A stretch of DNA of 64,000 bases from Canna indica (Eukaryota > Streptophyta > Magnoliopsida > Zingiberales > Cannaceae). How positions within the stretch are numbered: position 1 is the first letter of the stretch; each line of letters opens with the position of its first letter. The position numbers and the translations under genes were made by a program. This document shows positions 11,047-21,760 of the stretch, in pieces. Below the pieces are notes generated by a model that saw only the letters and a list, made by a program, of their open reading frames with translations, searched no databases and was not told the DNA's origin. The stretch covers positions 48,626,001-48,690,000 of the forward strand of contig CP136895.1 in NCBI GenBank assembly GCA_034359265.1. Direction: 5' to 3'.

Positions 11047-12493
11047 TGTTGGCTTTAGGTTTTCAACCTTAGCCTTAATCTCGGTTTTGATGGTTTTGAT
11101 GATAACAAACATGGGACTAATGATTTCATTGAGAATATGTTTCAAGTTCCATATCAATTAGCGTTCGATGTCCTCGATCAAAAAAATCGAAGAAATCAGA
11201 AATCGGAAGGACATTGATCGTCGCGCTCGGGTTCATCACGAAAACTTCTCGAAGAGCGACGTGTGCACCAAAGACGTATTGGACGGGCTCAAATATCACT
11301 TGATAGCTCTCCAAGTTGATGGTCGATGAAAGCCAGAACCCGAAAACGAAGCGCGGAAGAAATAGGCTGAAGAAATAAACTTCAGCCTAGGTTCGGTCGA
11401 CCGGGCGGTCGATCGAATGAAGGTAAAAAGTAGCAGAGCTACTTCGATCGACTGGGCGATCGACCAATGGATGGCCAAAACGGGTAGTAGCTCAAGCGAT
11501 CGACCCTTCGGTCGATCGACCTGCTGATACCCGAAGACACAGATCGCGTCGGTCAACCGAAGATCAGGATCGATATTTTTGCGTCTAGGCGATCGACCCG
11601 TCGGTCGACCGACCACAGAGTAAAGAGCAGCAGTCGAAGCTGCGGTCGAACAGTCGGTCGACCGACCATTCGATCGACGGTCTGCAACGGATAGTTTTCT
11701 ATCCGTTGAGCAGTCATTTCTTCATGAGGATATAAATACACCCTCATATACATCATTTAACTTCTTCCTTGATTCTTACAGAATTTATTGAGCCATTAAA
11801 AGAAAGATTTGAGCCTTCCAATGATTGATCAAGCGCGCTCTGCTATTTTCGTGAACACCTTCTCAAGCGCCAGCTGCTGCCTCAACTCGGGAATTGAATT
11901 GAGCTCTATGACTCGGCGAGTTGGAGGTTCCAAGGCTGTAAAAGGAGCTCGCAATAATTGATTTTCTCTTTAAGCTCTTTCAATTGTAATTTTTACTATT
12001 TGTTTGAATCTGTGTTTTTATTTGTGCGTGTGAAGACCAGGTGTTTGGTCTTGAGTGTATAAGTGGTTACCTGGTGTTAGGTGTAAAGCCACTTTTGTAA
12101 ACTTAGTTGTCCCTTAGGGTTGAGGTGGAAGAGGACTCTCGATAAGAAGGCGGTGACTTCCGGGTGTGGAAGTGTCTTAGGTCGAGAGTGCGTCTCTTCG
12201 GTGAAAAGTCCTCGTGTGTATGGAAAACATAAATTAATCTAGTAAAACTAGTTTGGAAATTCTAAGCGGGGTGCTTAGGTAGTGGAGTAGGCATTGGGGC
12301 CGAACCACTATAAATTACTCGTGTTAGCATTGCTTTATTGTTTTATCATTTATCGCTTCCGCATCTAATCGTCAAATTTTAAATCGCCTAAACTAATCAA
12401 GAAACGATTAAATTGGAATTTTGGCTAATTGAATTAGTAAATATACTATTCACCCCCCCCCCCCCCCCCTCTAGTGTCGTCATTTCGCCCACA
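11047..12493 (+). repeat. Element C 3' LTR
   Basis: 1447 bp, homologous end to end with 4875-6341 and with the same TG...CA termini. It carries the GGTCGACC-type cluster (11395-11680), a TATA box at 11731 and a longer poly-C run (about 12452-12468). It is followed by the TSD CTAAG. Confidence 0.92.
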
Positions 12494-12932
12494 CTAAGTT
12501 GTTGATTAAGATGTCACATCAACAACTAACGAGACGGTTAACAGCAAGTAGACAGGAGGTTAGAATTGATGTAAATTCGTAAGTACGGGTTATAATTGAT
12601 GCAAATTAAAAGGTGGGTTAGATTTGTTAATTTCGTTAAAGTATGAGTTAGATTTGTCAATTTTCCCAAAAAAAAATCAACTTAGTTTATATTTTTTTTA
12701 TTCTTTTGGAATAAGCTAACGTGGCAAGTTCAGATTAAAAAAATATAAACCAAGTTGTTGACTAGGATGTCACGTCAGCAACTAATGGGGCGATTAATAG
12801 CAAGTAGACGAGAGGTTAGAATTGATGTAAATTCGTAAGTACGAGTTATAATTGATGCAAATTAAAAGGCGGATTAGATTTGTTAATTTCGTCAAAGTAT
12901 GGGTTAGATTTGTCAATTTTTCCTTATAAATA

Positions 12933-13660
12933 TCCACCCCAAATTCTCTCCCAAGCTCTTAATGATGCTCATAAACCTCAAAGAGTGATCTTTAGCATCC
13001 TCCAAGCTCCTCATTGATCAAATCCTTCAAACCTAGCTCTTGATCCCTCATCTTCAAGTGTTATTTATTGGAGGGCTCATCAATGGTGCTAGGCTCAAGA
13101 AGAAAGGAGTTCTTATTGTGATAAGTCGTCTTTACTCTCTTCTTCTGTTTAAAGTGTTTTTATTTTGTTTTGAATTTATTTACTTGAGCTTGTAAAAAGA
13201 CCTAGTGTTAGGTCTTGTGATTGAGTGATATCCTTGGTATAGAATGTGTAAAGTCACTTGTGTAAACTAAGTTAGGAGTAGATTTTAGGAATTGAGGTGG
13301 GAAAGCTCACTCGGTAGGAAGGTGGGGTACTTCCGGGTGTGGAAGTACCTTCGAGGTGAGTGTAGGGTCTTTCCGGTGTAAAATTCTCAATTGTAAACTA
13401 CTCATAATTTAGTGGATTTTGGTGTGAAATCCTAAACACGATACTTAGGTAGTGGAATAGGCATTGGGGGCGAACCACTATAAATCCTTGTGTTAGCATT
13501 GATATATTATATGTGTAAATTGCTTCATCGTTAATCGCTTCCGCATTTAGTTATTTAATCGTGAATTGTCTAAGTAATTTAAGAAAATATCAAAATTGAA
13601 ATTAGACGATAAATTTAATTAATACACTATTCACCCCTCCTAGTATAATTATTTCACCCG
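12933..13660 (+). repeat. Element A 3' LTR, second half (downstream of TATA box)
   Basis: Continues the LTR interrupted at 4132. It shares with C's LTRs the sequence order GAGGTGG..., GTGGAAGT..., 'CTTAGGTAGTGGA', 'GCATTGGGG.CGAACCACTATAAAT', 'ATCGCTTCCGCAT' and the closing 'ATTCACCCC...CTAGT'. The exact end is uncertain because the last bases have drifted. Confidence 0.8.
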
Positions 13661-14109
13661 GAGAAGCATCATCAGCCACCCCTTTAAAGACGAGCAGTAC
13701 ACTACATGCATCTCTAGTAAATGCGTAGTTCACTGGTTGTAGGTTAAAGCTGCTCTTGGAATTTATGAAATTACTTCACTGTTAGTCTGTTAGGCATCCG
13801 TCCCCCTCCAATTCATTATTGTTATCTCTTCTCTTTATCCGATCTATTTTACCCATATATTTATACACAATGAATGGCTCAGATTCAAGGAAAGGAAAAA
13901 AAACTCCACTATGTGAAGAACGTTCCAAAGGCACAGAAAGTGAGATGTTGTAATTTGATTGGCCGCTGATAGGATAGCATGCACGCACATATGGGGATCA
14001 GCCGAAGCAATCCCTTCACTTCATTAATATTCACCTCATTGCAGAAGAATCATAGCTACACATAAAGGAACCAAATCGATGCGGTGCGGTAATATTACTA
14101 CAACATTTA
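13661..14109. other. Intergenic, nothing recognised
   Basis: Mixed-composition DNA after element A. Short ORFs here on either strand show no recognisable protein. The stretch from about 14060 may be the eroded downstream end of the transporter pseudogene that follows. Confidence 0.5.
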
Positions 14110-14690
14110 CGTGGCCCGCTGCTCTTCATTGCCATTGCCCGATGGATTTCTCCACAAGGCAATTAATAATTTGTTCTCCCAATTAATAATAATGTTCTCC
14201 CACTTATGTAGCTACACATAGTTCTCCCAATGCAGGTGAAGGGGTTCTCCTCTTGCAAGGGGTAGAAGCGTGCGGTACGTCTTGATGCCAAGCAAGAACA
14301 TGATCGAGAAAGAGCACAAAACATATGATGTTGTCTTAATTAGATGTAGCCAAGGACGATGAGGGTGAAGATAACGCTGACGCACATGCCGAATTAAGTA
14401 CCACCAGTTGAAGAAAGCGCTACGTTGGACGCTCTCCTTGGGGTCGACTTGGTCGAACTGGTCGGCACCGAAGGCCTACACGCAGGGTTTGGGTCCACCC
14501 TGAGCGACCACCATCAAGTACGGGGAGAAGTAGAATACACCGACTTGAAGGGAAGAATGTGGGCAATTTTCTTCACATTTTGGTCCATGAAGTGGAAGCA
14601 CCATGGAGAAGAAGGCCAGCATGCCAAGAGCCTATCGTTGTCTCCATGCAAAGAATACGAAGTTAGGAGATGCACTTTATATCATTGAGA
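14110..14690 (-). pseudogene. Fragment of an NRT1/PTR family (NPF) transporter
   Basis: Translating the minus strand gives, in broken frames, the hallmark of plant proton-coupled nitrate/peptide transporters. A membrane stretch FYFSPYLMVVAQGG leads into KPCVQAFGADQFDQVDP, then SAFFNWWY (about 14400-14560). After a frameshift comes a hydrophobic segment (CVSVIFTLIVLGYI) with an adjacent stop, then FLLGIKTYRT (about 14270-14300), and after another shift ENPFTCIGR. These pieces fall in the order expected for NPF proteins, which have 12 membrane segments and about 550-600 residues; only the third-to-sixth-helix region remains. No flanking exons are visible, so it is a relic. The subfamily cannot be assigned from this piece. 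Confidence 0.75.
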
Positions 14691-15823
14691 CTGAGAAATA
14701 GAAAACTACTCTGTAAGGCTGATGGGCTATCGATTCCTATCTCCAGATCAAAATTTAAACATATTAAAAATAAACAAAATAGAACTTTATTGGTTTGATG
14801 GAATTTTTGGTCAATTCATTTTGATGTAGGGATATTATTGACTATAAATTAATTTCTTCCGGGTGAAATTACGTGCGTCAAATATTAGAGGATGATGCAA
14901 ACATATATCTATATAATTGAGATATAGGAGATGGGTTTTTTCGATGTGTTCATGATTTGGTCAAGTGTTCACAAAATAACAAAATAATTGATGATCAACT
15001 TGGAAGGTCAAATCAGGATGTAGGGTTTTCTTCACACTAGTTGTTTTACAAACACTAAGGTTAACTGATGATCAACTTGGAAGGTCAAATTGGGATGTAG
15101 GGTTTTGTTCACACTTTAATGTTTAACTAGCACTTTTGTTATCTAATTCTTATACTCTATTTATATGGAGCTTTTAGTATTTTTCAATATCGATCTATTA
15201 TTTTATTATTTTTAATTACATTTGGTCATAAATTTTAATTTTATAATTTAACATATTTAATAATATGTATTAAATAAAAATATTAATTAAATATTATAAT
15301 AAAATTATGATTAATGAATAAATGAATACTTTAGTAATATATTATTTTATACAATTAAAAATGAATATGAGTAGTTGAAAAAAATGGCATTTAAATATAA
15401 AAATTAATTACAATGAATTTTAATTCATATATATTTTTACTATTTTTACGTCATTTTTTGTATATTTTGATCATTTAAATCTATATAGATTTTGTTATAG
15501 CTGCTTTGATTTTTTATGTAAAATATCATTACTATTAAAATTATTTAATTAAAAAATTACTCTTTATAAAATAAATATATTCTAAAACAAATACTTACAA
15601 GTATATAGAAGCATTATTTATGAATTGAAGTCAAATTTTTCCCTTAAACATTAATGTAACATTTTATTTTTTTTATAATTATATATTTTATTTTATTTTT
15701 CACAAACATTTATTTTTATGCGTAGCTTTTTAATAATGAATTTATAATAATATTATATATTTGAATAAAATGTTATTTGCATTTTTAAAATTTTATTTTT
15801 TAAAAAAAATATTTATTATTTAT

Positions 15824-15828
<5 letters not shown>
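14691..15828. other. AT-rich intergenic with one short tandem duplication
   Basis: Strongly AT-rich. The only structure seen is a duplicated segment, GATGATCAACTTGGAAGGTC plus about 25 further bases, at about 14990-15035 and 15068-15115, roughly 77 bp apart. No gene is visible. Confidence 0.6.

Positions 15829-15913
<85 letters not shown>
15829..15913. repeat. (TA)n microsatellite
   Basis: An uninterrupted TA dinucleotide run of about 85 bp. The apparent ORF through it (Ile-Tyr repeats) is an artefact. Confidence 0.98.
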
Positions 15914-15916
<3 letters not shown>

Positions 15917-16205
15917 ACGTGTGGGCTTTCAACTAGTAAATAATAAGTACATAATATTAAGAGTCATTGCAACGTAATAATTACTCTTTTAATTAATTAT
16001 ATTCTTTACATAACATACGATCGGAATGATATCGCCACGTAAGCAACAAGTCCTCGTTCCTCTTAATAATTAGAAAGCACTTGAGGCAAATCATTGCATC
16101 ATTATCTGCATCTGGTTTCAAGATATATACAAATGGATGTTGTTTGTGGATTATTAAGATATTATCACATGTTTTCGTGCAATTCTGTTAACTATCATTT
16201 AATGC
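15914..16205. other. AT-rich intergenic, nothing recognised
   Basis: AT-rich spacer between the microsatellite and the 3' end of the minus-strand LINE. Confidence 0.6.
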
Positions 16206-16329
16206 TTTTTTTTTATCAAAATAAATTAAATTATTATAAAAACAAGAAAGAGTTCATAAGATCAAAGATCCTGCGCCAAAATAACCTCCAAGTCAGGAGG
16301 CCAATTAGTGGACCAGATGGAGCTACTCC

Positions 16330-19300
16330 TAAAGGACCTAGCTCTATTAGCTACCCAATGAGCAACTTTATTAACTTTCCTGGAGTAAAATACCCCACTA
16401 CTTTACCTAAAGCTTTGAGAGCTTTTATATCATAAATGATAGAAGAGATTCTCCAATGTATAATACTATTATACTCCAACACCTCTACCAACAGAGATTC
16501 TCATTTAATATAAAAAGGTAAAAGGTTGTGTTCAACCGCTAGTTTAAGGCCTTTTTTAATTGCCTGAGCTTCTAGTTGAAAAATGTCCTCTCCTTCGAGG
16601 AAAATAGAAGAAGCCAAAATGCAACGGCCTTTGTTATCTCTCAGAATTAATCCCAATCCACCTGCACCATCCAGAAAAGAAAAATCACAATTCAATTTTA
16701 AAAAGTCGTGTTCAGGAGGAATCCATTTAATATTCCTTCTACGAATATTAGAATTTTCCTCAGAACTGGTGATGCATAAATGCTCATCAATATAAGCAAT
16801 AATTTTTAGTATGAGACCTTTTGGGCTGAGTTGCCTAATCTCGTATAACAAATAGTTCCTAGCGTGTCAGATGAACCAACAGGATGTTGTAATAAGAGCT
16901 CTATAGTGTTGCTGATTATTCATATTCACAGCAGATCTATCAAGCCATATATCATCACTCCAACCAACCCTATTTGATAAATTTAACCCAGATTCAGTGG
17001 CAAGCAAGTCCCAGATAGAGGATGAAACAGGACATTAAAAAAAAGATGTTCAATGGACTCCGGAGCATTGGCATAGAATAGACAAAGATTTGAGTTGCAT
17101 ATCCCAAAAGAAAAAGCTCAAGTCTTGTAGGAAGTCGCAAATGGAGTAATTTTCAAACAAATAATTTGATTTTAGGATGGACTTTCAGCCTCCATAATTA
17201 TTTTCAGAAAAAATTATATTCAACATGATTGGGTTCATGCTATTTTAATAATGAATTCCCCGTAACAGAGCCAAACATATTTACATACAAATCCACATTC
17301 CTAGTATGATTAGTCAACAAAGCATCAAGATTAAGCACAACATTAGAATAATCCATAATGAAAAAAGTGGGCTTCATATACAAAGGTAAATCCATTATGT
17401 AGTTATGGGTTTCTGGCTTCATATATATACAAAGGATGGAAATAATTTTATGAGCACAGTTTTATTTTGAGAGGAATTACTCGAGGAAAGATAATTGGCT
17501 TACCCAAGTTTAGAATTAACCTTGTCAATTATGTAGTTATTGGTTTCTTTTGGGGGTCTATGAGGAGAAATCATATAACCCAAATATTTAAAGGGAAATT
17601 TACCAACACGTATGTTCAAATGAGAAGAAATTTCTTTAATTTTATAAGCATGAACATTTTTTAGAAAGAAAATTTTAGATTTTTCAAAATTTACAAAATG
17701 ATCAGTCAAGCATTTATATTGCTGAAAAATGGACTATATAGAATTCAAACTCTTCTTATTAGTTCTAAAAGCTAAAAGAATATTGTCAGCAAACATAATG
17801 TGACCAATTTTGACATCATTCCTAATTTTGAAGAGAGTTACCTTATTTTCAAACAGCCTTGTTCGACAGAATAGTAAAACATTGAGCTACCAAGACATAA
17901 AGATAAGGAGACAAAGGATCTCCTTGTCTCACATCGCAAAAATAAGGAGAGAAATCAGACACAATCCCATTTATCATACAAGCAAAGTTGGCAGGAAAAT
18001 TACAAACATGCATCACAATCGAATTAACAACAAACCAAAAAAGTTTATGATATGCCTTTTCAAGATCAATCTTAACAAGAATATATGGATTTTTGCCATT
18101 AGTGTCATAAATTGAGTGTGCAATCTCATGGGCAATAAGAATATTATTCTGAATACTTCTACCTTTTAAAAAAATAGACTACTCATGAGAGATTAAATCA
18201 GATATAACAATTTTGAGTCTATTGGCAAGAACCTTGGCAAGAATTCTATACGACATATTACAAAGTGCAATAGGTCTAAAATCTTTAACAACTGATGGAT
18301 TTTTACACTTAGGAATAAAAATTAACCCAGTCTTATTCCAATCTAAAGGTAAAAAAGACAAATCATAGAAAGCATGCAAGTAATTCATAAAAGTATGAGA
18401 GATAATAGACCAATAATTAATTCTTATAAAGCTCAGCCATAAACCCATCGTACCCTCAACTTTTACCATTAGGCATAGATTTAATCACACCCCAAATTTT
18501 CTCATTTATAAAAGGGGCAACCAAATTTCCACTCAAATCATCAGGAATTTTTGAAAAAACCATCAGTAATAGTCATATTCCAACTAGAAACGGTAGAACC
18601 AGACCACAATTCCTTATAAGCATTAGTAAACAAAGTGATGATATCATCATTAGAAGTAAAATAGTTACCACAAGATTGAATAGAAGTGATCTTATTTACC
18701 CTACGTCTTATGGTAACAACACAATGAAAGAAAGCAGTATTAGAATCCCCATCAAAAATCCACTTGGTTTTAGCCTTACTCCACCATTTAATGGATATTT
18801 GTCTTCTAATAGCATTAGCTTGTTATAAAGAGATCTCAATTCCAATTCCAATTCTTGATTCAGACCATTTTGGGCCTCTAAAACTTCTAAAGAAGCAATC
18901 TTAGAATTTGTTTTAATTAAATTATTTTCAAGCATTCCTAAATTATCTTTATTCTGGCAAGAAAAAGTATGGTGAGTGAAACAAAGAGCATTTTTGAATT
19001 TATCAAAATGAGCAAGAAAATAAGGAGTTTCATTCCAAGCTTTATTGACAACATCAAAGGAATCAGAATATTCAGTCCAAAAACTTTGAAATCTAATCAA
19101 TTTGTTCCTATGTGTATTAATTTTTACATTAATAAGAAGAGGAAAGTGATCGGAGACCCCTCTACTCAAATGAGTAACCGAAATATTATCAAAAAATGTG
19201 AAAGAGTCGCATTAGCAAAGACTCTATCTAATCTGATCTCAATTTTATGAATTTCTTGTCTGTTATTAGACCAAGTAAAGGGAGGATCAAAAAACCCAAG

Positions 19301-19826
19301 ATCAATCAATCCATTAGCATGAATAAAATCACGAAAAGCTATTACAGAATTATTTAAAGAGAAGGGAAGTCCCCCTTTCTTCTTCTCAACAAAAAGAATA
19401 CAATTGAAATCAACGCATAGAAGCCATGAATACATAGACAAATCTAAATTACTAAAATTATTCCAAAAATCAATACATGTATTAGGATTTGTACTAGCAT
19501 AAATGTTAGAAAGCAAAAAAGGTTGAGCACCATCCATACTTAGAATAGCAGAGATACATTGAGCGAGCTTGGATGGATATTACCTGAACATTTAGAATGG
19601 AGGAGTCCCAAGATAAAATAAGTCCACCTGAGGCCCCCTCCGAAGGCTGCACAGAGCCCTTCCAGCGTCTCCCCAAGGATCTAATAAATTTATTAGCCCT
19701 AGCCTCATTCAAATGAGTCTCTTGTAAAGCAAGTAAATAAAGGTCACTCTGCCTGATTTGATTAAAAATAAAATCTCTCCCCTTCCTCCTCCATGCACCT
19801 CTAATATTCCAACTTAATACATTCAT
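16330..19826 (-). pseudogene. LINE ORF2: endonuclease, reverse transcriptase, RNase H (broken)
   Basis: The start at 19826 (MNVLSWNIRGAWRRKG) is the canonical plant LINE endonuclease N terminus, followed by LLALQETHLNE and, after a frame change, LLCVDFNCIL and PPFTWSNNR. The reverse transcriptase has IPKCKNPSVVKDFRPIALCN and YRILAKVLANRLK (about 18400-18190), and further on FPFKYLGYMIS (about 17570). An RNase H domain with LKLNCDFSFLDGAGGLGLIL and QLEAQAIKKGLKLA (16501-16851) closes the protein. The family cuts target DNA and copies LINE RNA into the nick. Several frameshifts and stops separate the pieces, so no active enzyme is expected. Confidence 0.85.
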
Positions 19827-19849
19827 TTAGAAACAGAAGGAAGGGCACT

Positions 19850-21755
19850 ACCATTATCCAAATCCATATTAGCTGGCATAGTATGAGTTATAAAAATCTC
19901 GGTAGAAGCTCTAGGCCTTTTTGGATTTTTTAAAATCGGAAGAAGATTTAGAAATATTAGGAGGTTTAGGAGGCTTCGAAGCTTTACGCACTTGCCGAGT
20001 TTGAGTTTTCTGTTGAAAACTTTTCTTTTGAGCCTCAAATACCAAACATAGGTCTCGAGTGAACTGTTTAGCAGTTCTTTGTGGAAACTCAGTTGAGTCA
20101 GGCAGTCGATTTCATGGGTCCACCACTACAGTCATAGGAATGGACCCAGCTGTATCAACCTTACCCGAAGAGCCACCCGTAACCATGGAAGAAAAAGCCA
20201 AAGAATGTGAGACAACATTAAAGCCAAAATAATTTGAATCACGATTAAAGGGAAAGAATCCATAGATTTCAGCATATTCAAAGCAATAGGAGAATCACGA
20301 GAAATCATCCCATTATTAGATTCCAAATCCGCACTGCCAGAATAATTTGAATCACGATTAACAAGAAAAGAATCCTTGGATTTTGGCATATTCAAAGCAA
20401 TCGGAGAATCACGAGAAATCATCTCATTATTAGATTCCAAATCTGCATTGCCAGAATAATTTGAATCACGATTAACAGGGAAAGAATCCTTAGATTTTGT
20501 CATATTCAAAGCAACATGAGAATCACGAGAAATCGTCCCATTATTAGATTCCAAATCTGCACTTGGAGCCACGTGTTTGTCACATTCAATCAAGTTCCCT
20601 TGTTCCCTTCCGACTGAGAAGCCTCAACAGATTGTCGACGGTTCTGGCGACCCCTAGAAACTAGAACCCACTGACCACATAGAGGCTCAGGGGCCAAATC
20701 TTTCATCGAATCATGAATAGAACCCGAAGTAGAGCGAGAAAAAGAATCAGCCATATTCAAATCCGATATTAAAGTAGAACATTTGTCATGCACATTAGGA
20801 TCAGGCGTCTTAGAAACATCACTAGCATACACCTTTTCCTTAGAAACCGAATCTAAAGAAGTCCTTAAGGGACAATCAGCCTCCCGGTGGACGATCAAAC
20901 AACAAGAATAGCACACAAATGAAAGATTTTCGTACGACACCGGCTAAAAAAATTCATTATCCGAAGCCCCAATCCAAACACCTTGGCGGAGCGCATGAGA
21001 CAAATCAAGTTCAACACAAACTAGAACGTATCGCCCGCGTTCAAAGCGGAAAGACCGACTGTCAATAGATAAAACCCTACCAAAAGATTATGCAATAAGA
21101 ACTATCGAATCAGGCTTCCAAAGCTCCACCGGAAGCCCCAACAAACGAATCCAAGTCAGTGTAGAAGAACAGGTTTCATACCAATGGCAAAAAAAAGGTC
21201 TCCATGGAATGAGACGGAGAGTGCATCTACGAAGAGAATACGGCCCTCCAGTGAGGGATTGAGTCACAAAGTTAGAATCACGAAATCGAAAAACGAAAAA
21301 ACTTCTTCAAGATCAAGAACCGAAACAAAGTCAGACTTAGCCAAGATCTATTTTGCCCAACTATTTACAACAGGTAAGGGAGGAATCTTACCGAAGAACT
21401 TGCCGATCAAACTAGCTTCCCAAGGGTGACCCCAAGAACGAAGTTGATCCGACGAAAAGTGGACTCTATCTGAAGTCGAGTTCTGGATCTTTTGCAAAGT
21501 AGGGTTCAGACATACTTGAGAGTAGCCCGAAACATCATCACGCAACAACTGCGCCCAAGAAAGCGGGGAAGCCGAGTGCTTCCCTTGCTGGAGAGAAGGG
21601 CGCTCATCTGAAGAGGGATTTGCGATCAAGGAGGAAGACTTATCCGGTGGGAGTGGAGCAGGACGCTCACGAGGAGCGCCTTCACTATGAGGCGGCATGG
21701 GAAAGGCAAACGATGCCTCTTCGTGAATCGTGATAGCGAACGACGCCTCGGACAA
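19850..21755 (-). pseudogene. LINE ORF1: DUF4283/zinc-knuckle protein (broken)
   Basis: Starts at 21755 with a Pro/Ser-rich N terminus (21348-21755). After a frameshift it continues with a DUF4283-like region (TWIRLLGLPVELW, RYVLVCVELDLS, about 21180-20990) and a CX2CX4HX4C knuckle (CYSCCLIVHREADC, about 20915-20875). It then has a Ser-rich region and three 38-residue tandem repeats (20226-20567). This architecture is that of plant LINE ORF1, an RNA-binding chaperone of the LINE particle. Stops and frame changes break it in at least three places. Confidence 0.8.
20226..20567 (-). repeat. Three tandem 114-bp repeats inside LINE ORF1
   Basis: The phrase GAATCACGAGAAATC recurs at 20292, 20406 and 20520, exactly 114 bp apart. 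Neighbouring phrases such as ATTATTAGATTCCAAATC repeat in step. The unit is 38 codons, so the protein contains repeats with the core ADLESNN..ISRDS. The repeats are slightly diverged. Confidence 0.9.
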
Positions 21756-21760
21756 AGCGT

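Larger units (their letters stand above)
4875..12493 (+). mobile_element. Element C: complete gag-only LTR retrotransposon
   Basis: Two long terminal repeats (4875-6341 and 11047-12493) begin TGTTGG and end CCCACA. The element is flanked by the 5-bp duplication CTAAG (4870-4874 and 12494-12498). A primer-binding site follows the 5' LTR and a polypurine tract precedes the 3' LTR. The 4.7-kb internal domain holds only a gag gene, itself broken, followed by AT-rich non-coding DNA like that of element A. It lacks protease, integrase, reverse transcriptase and RNase H, so it is non-autonomous. Removing it and one TSD restores a continuous inverted-repeat arm of element B. Confidence 0.92.
4133..12923. 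mobile_element. Element B: MULE-like fold-back element with long inverted repeats, split by element C
   Basis: Termini are GGGAAAATTGACAAATC at 4133 and the reverse complement of GGAAAAATTGACAAATC ending at 12923. It is flanked by a perfect 9-bp direct repeat TTATAAATA (4124-4132 and 12924-12932), the duplication length typical of Mutator-like elements. Each arm contains two related units of about 250 bp ('...CTAACCCATACTTTGA...', 'GACGTGGC...TCAGCAACTTAG...'), and the right arm is the inverted version of the left. The centre is a long hairpin (4643-4793). Without element C and one copy of its TSD the element is about 1.17 kb. No transposase ORF is present, so it is non-autonomous. The MULE assignment rests on TSD length and inverted-repeat size, not on a transposase match. 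Confidence 0.8.
1..13660 (+). mobile_element. Element A: 3' part of a gag-only LTR retrotransposon, interrupted by elements B and C
   Basis: The window opens inside the gag gene of an LTR element and runs through a long AT-rich internal region (1072-3541), a polypurine stretch and a 3' LTR beginning TGTTGG at 3542. The LTR is recognised by similarity to the two complete LTRs of element C. It is broken at 4132 and resumes at 12933 after an 8.8-kb insertion, ending near 13660 (ATTATTTCACCC, equivalent to the CATTTCGCCCACA end of C). The 5' LTR lies outside the window, so no TSD can be read. No protease, integrase or reverse transcriptase ORF lies between gag and the LTR. Since B sits in A and C sits in B, A is the oldest insertion of the three. 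Confidence 0.85.
16206..21760 (-). mobile_element. LINE (L1-type non-LTR retrotransposon), near full length, decayed
   Basis: On the minus strand, from right to left, come an ORF1 protein with a CCHC knuckle (about 21755-19850), then an ORF2 with apurinic-type endonuclease (from 19826), reverse transcriptase (around 18470-17500) and RNase H (about 16850-16330). The 3' end reads GTTTTTATAATAATTTAATT then AATTTATTTTGATAAAAAAAAA on the minus strand (plus 16206-16240), a short poly-A tail. The 5' end near 21760 is not sharply defined, and I could not find a matching target-site duplication. All frames are broken by several stops and frameshifts. Confidence 0.88.

Noticed and set aside
14425..14688. 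87-codon plus-strand ORF
   Set aside because: It lies opposite the NPF transporter relic, whose motifs are on the minus strand; the plus frame has no recognisable features.
15761..15943. 60-codon ORF with Ile-Tyr repeats
   Set aside because: Produced by the TA microsatellite.
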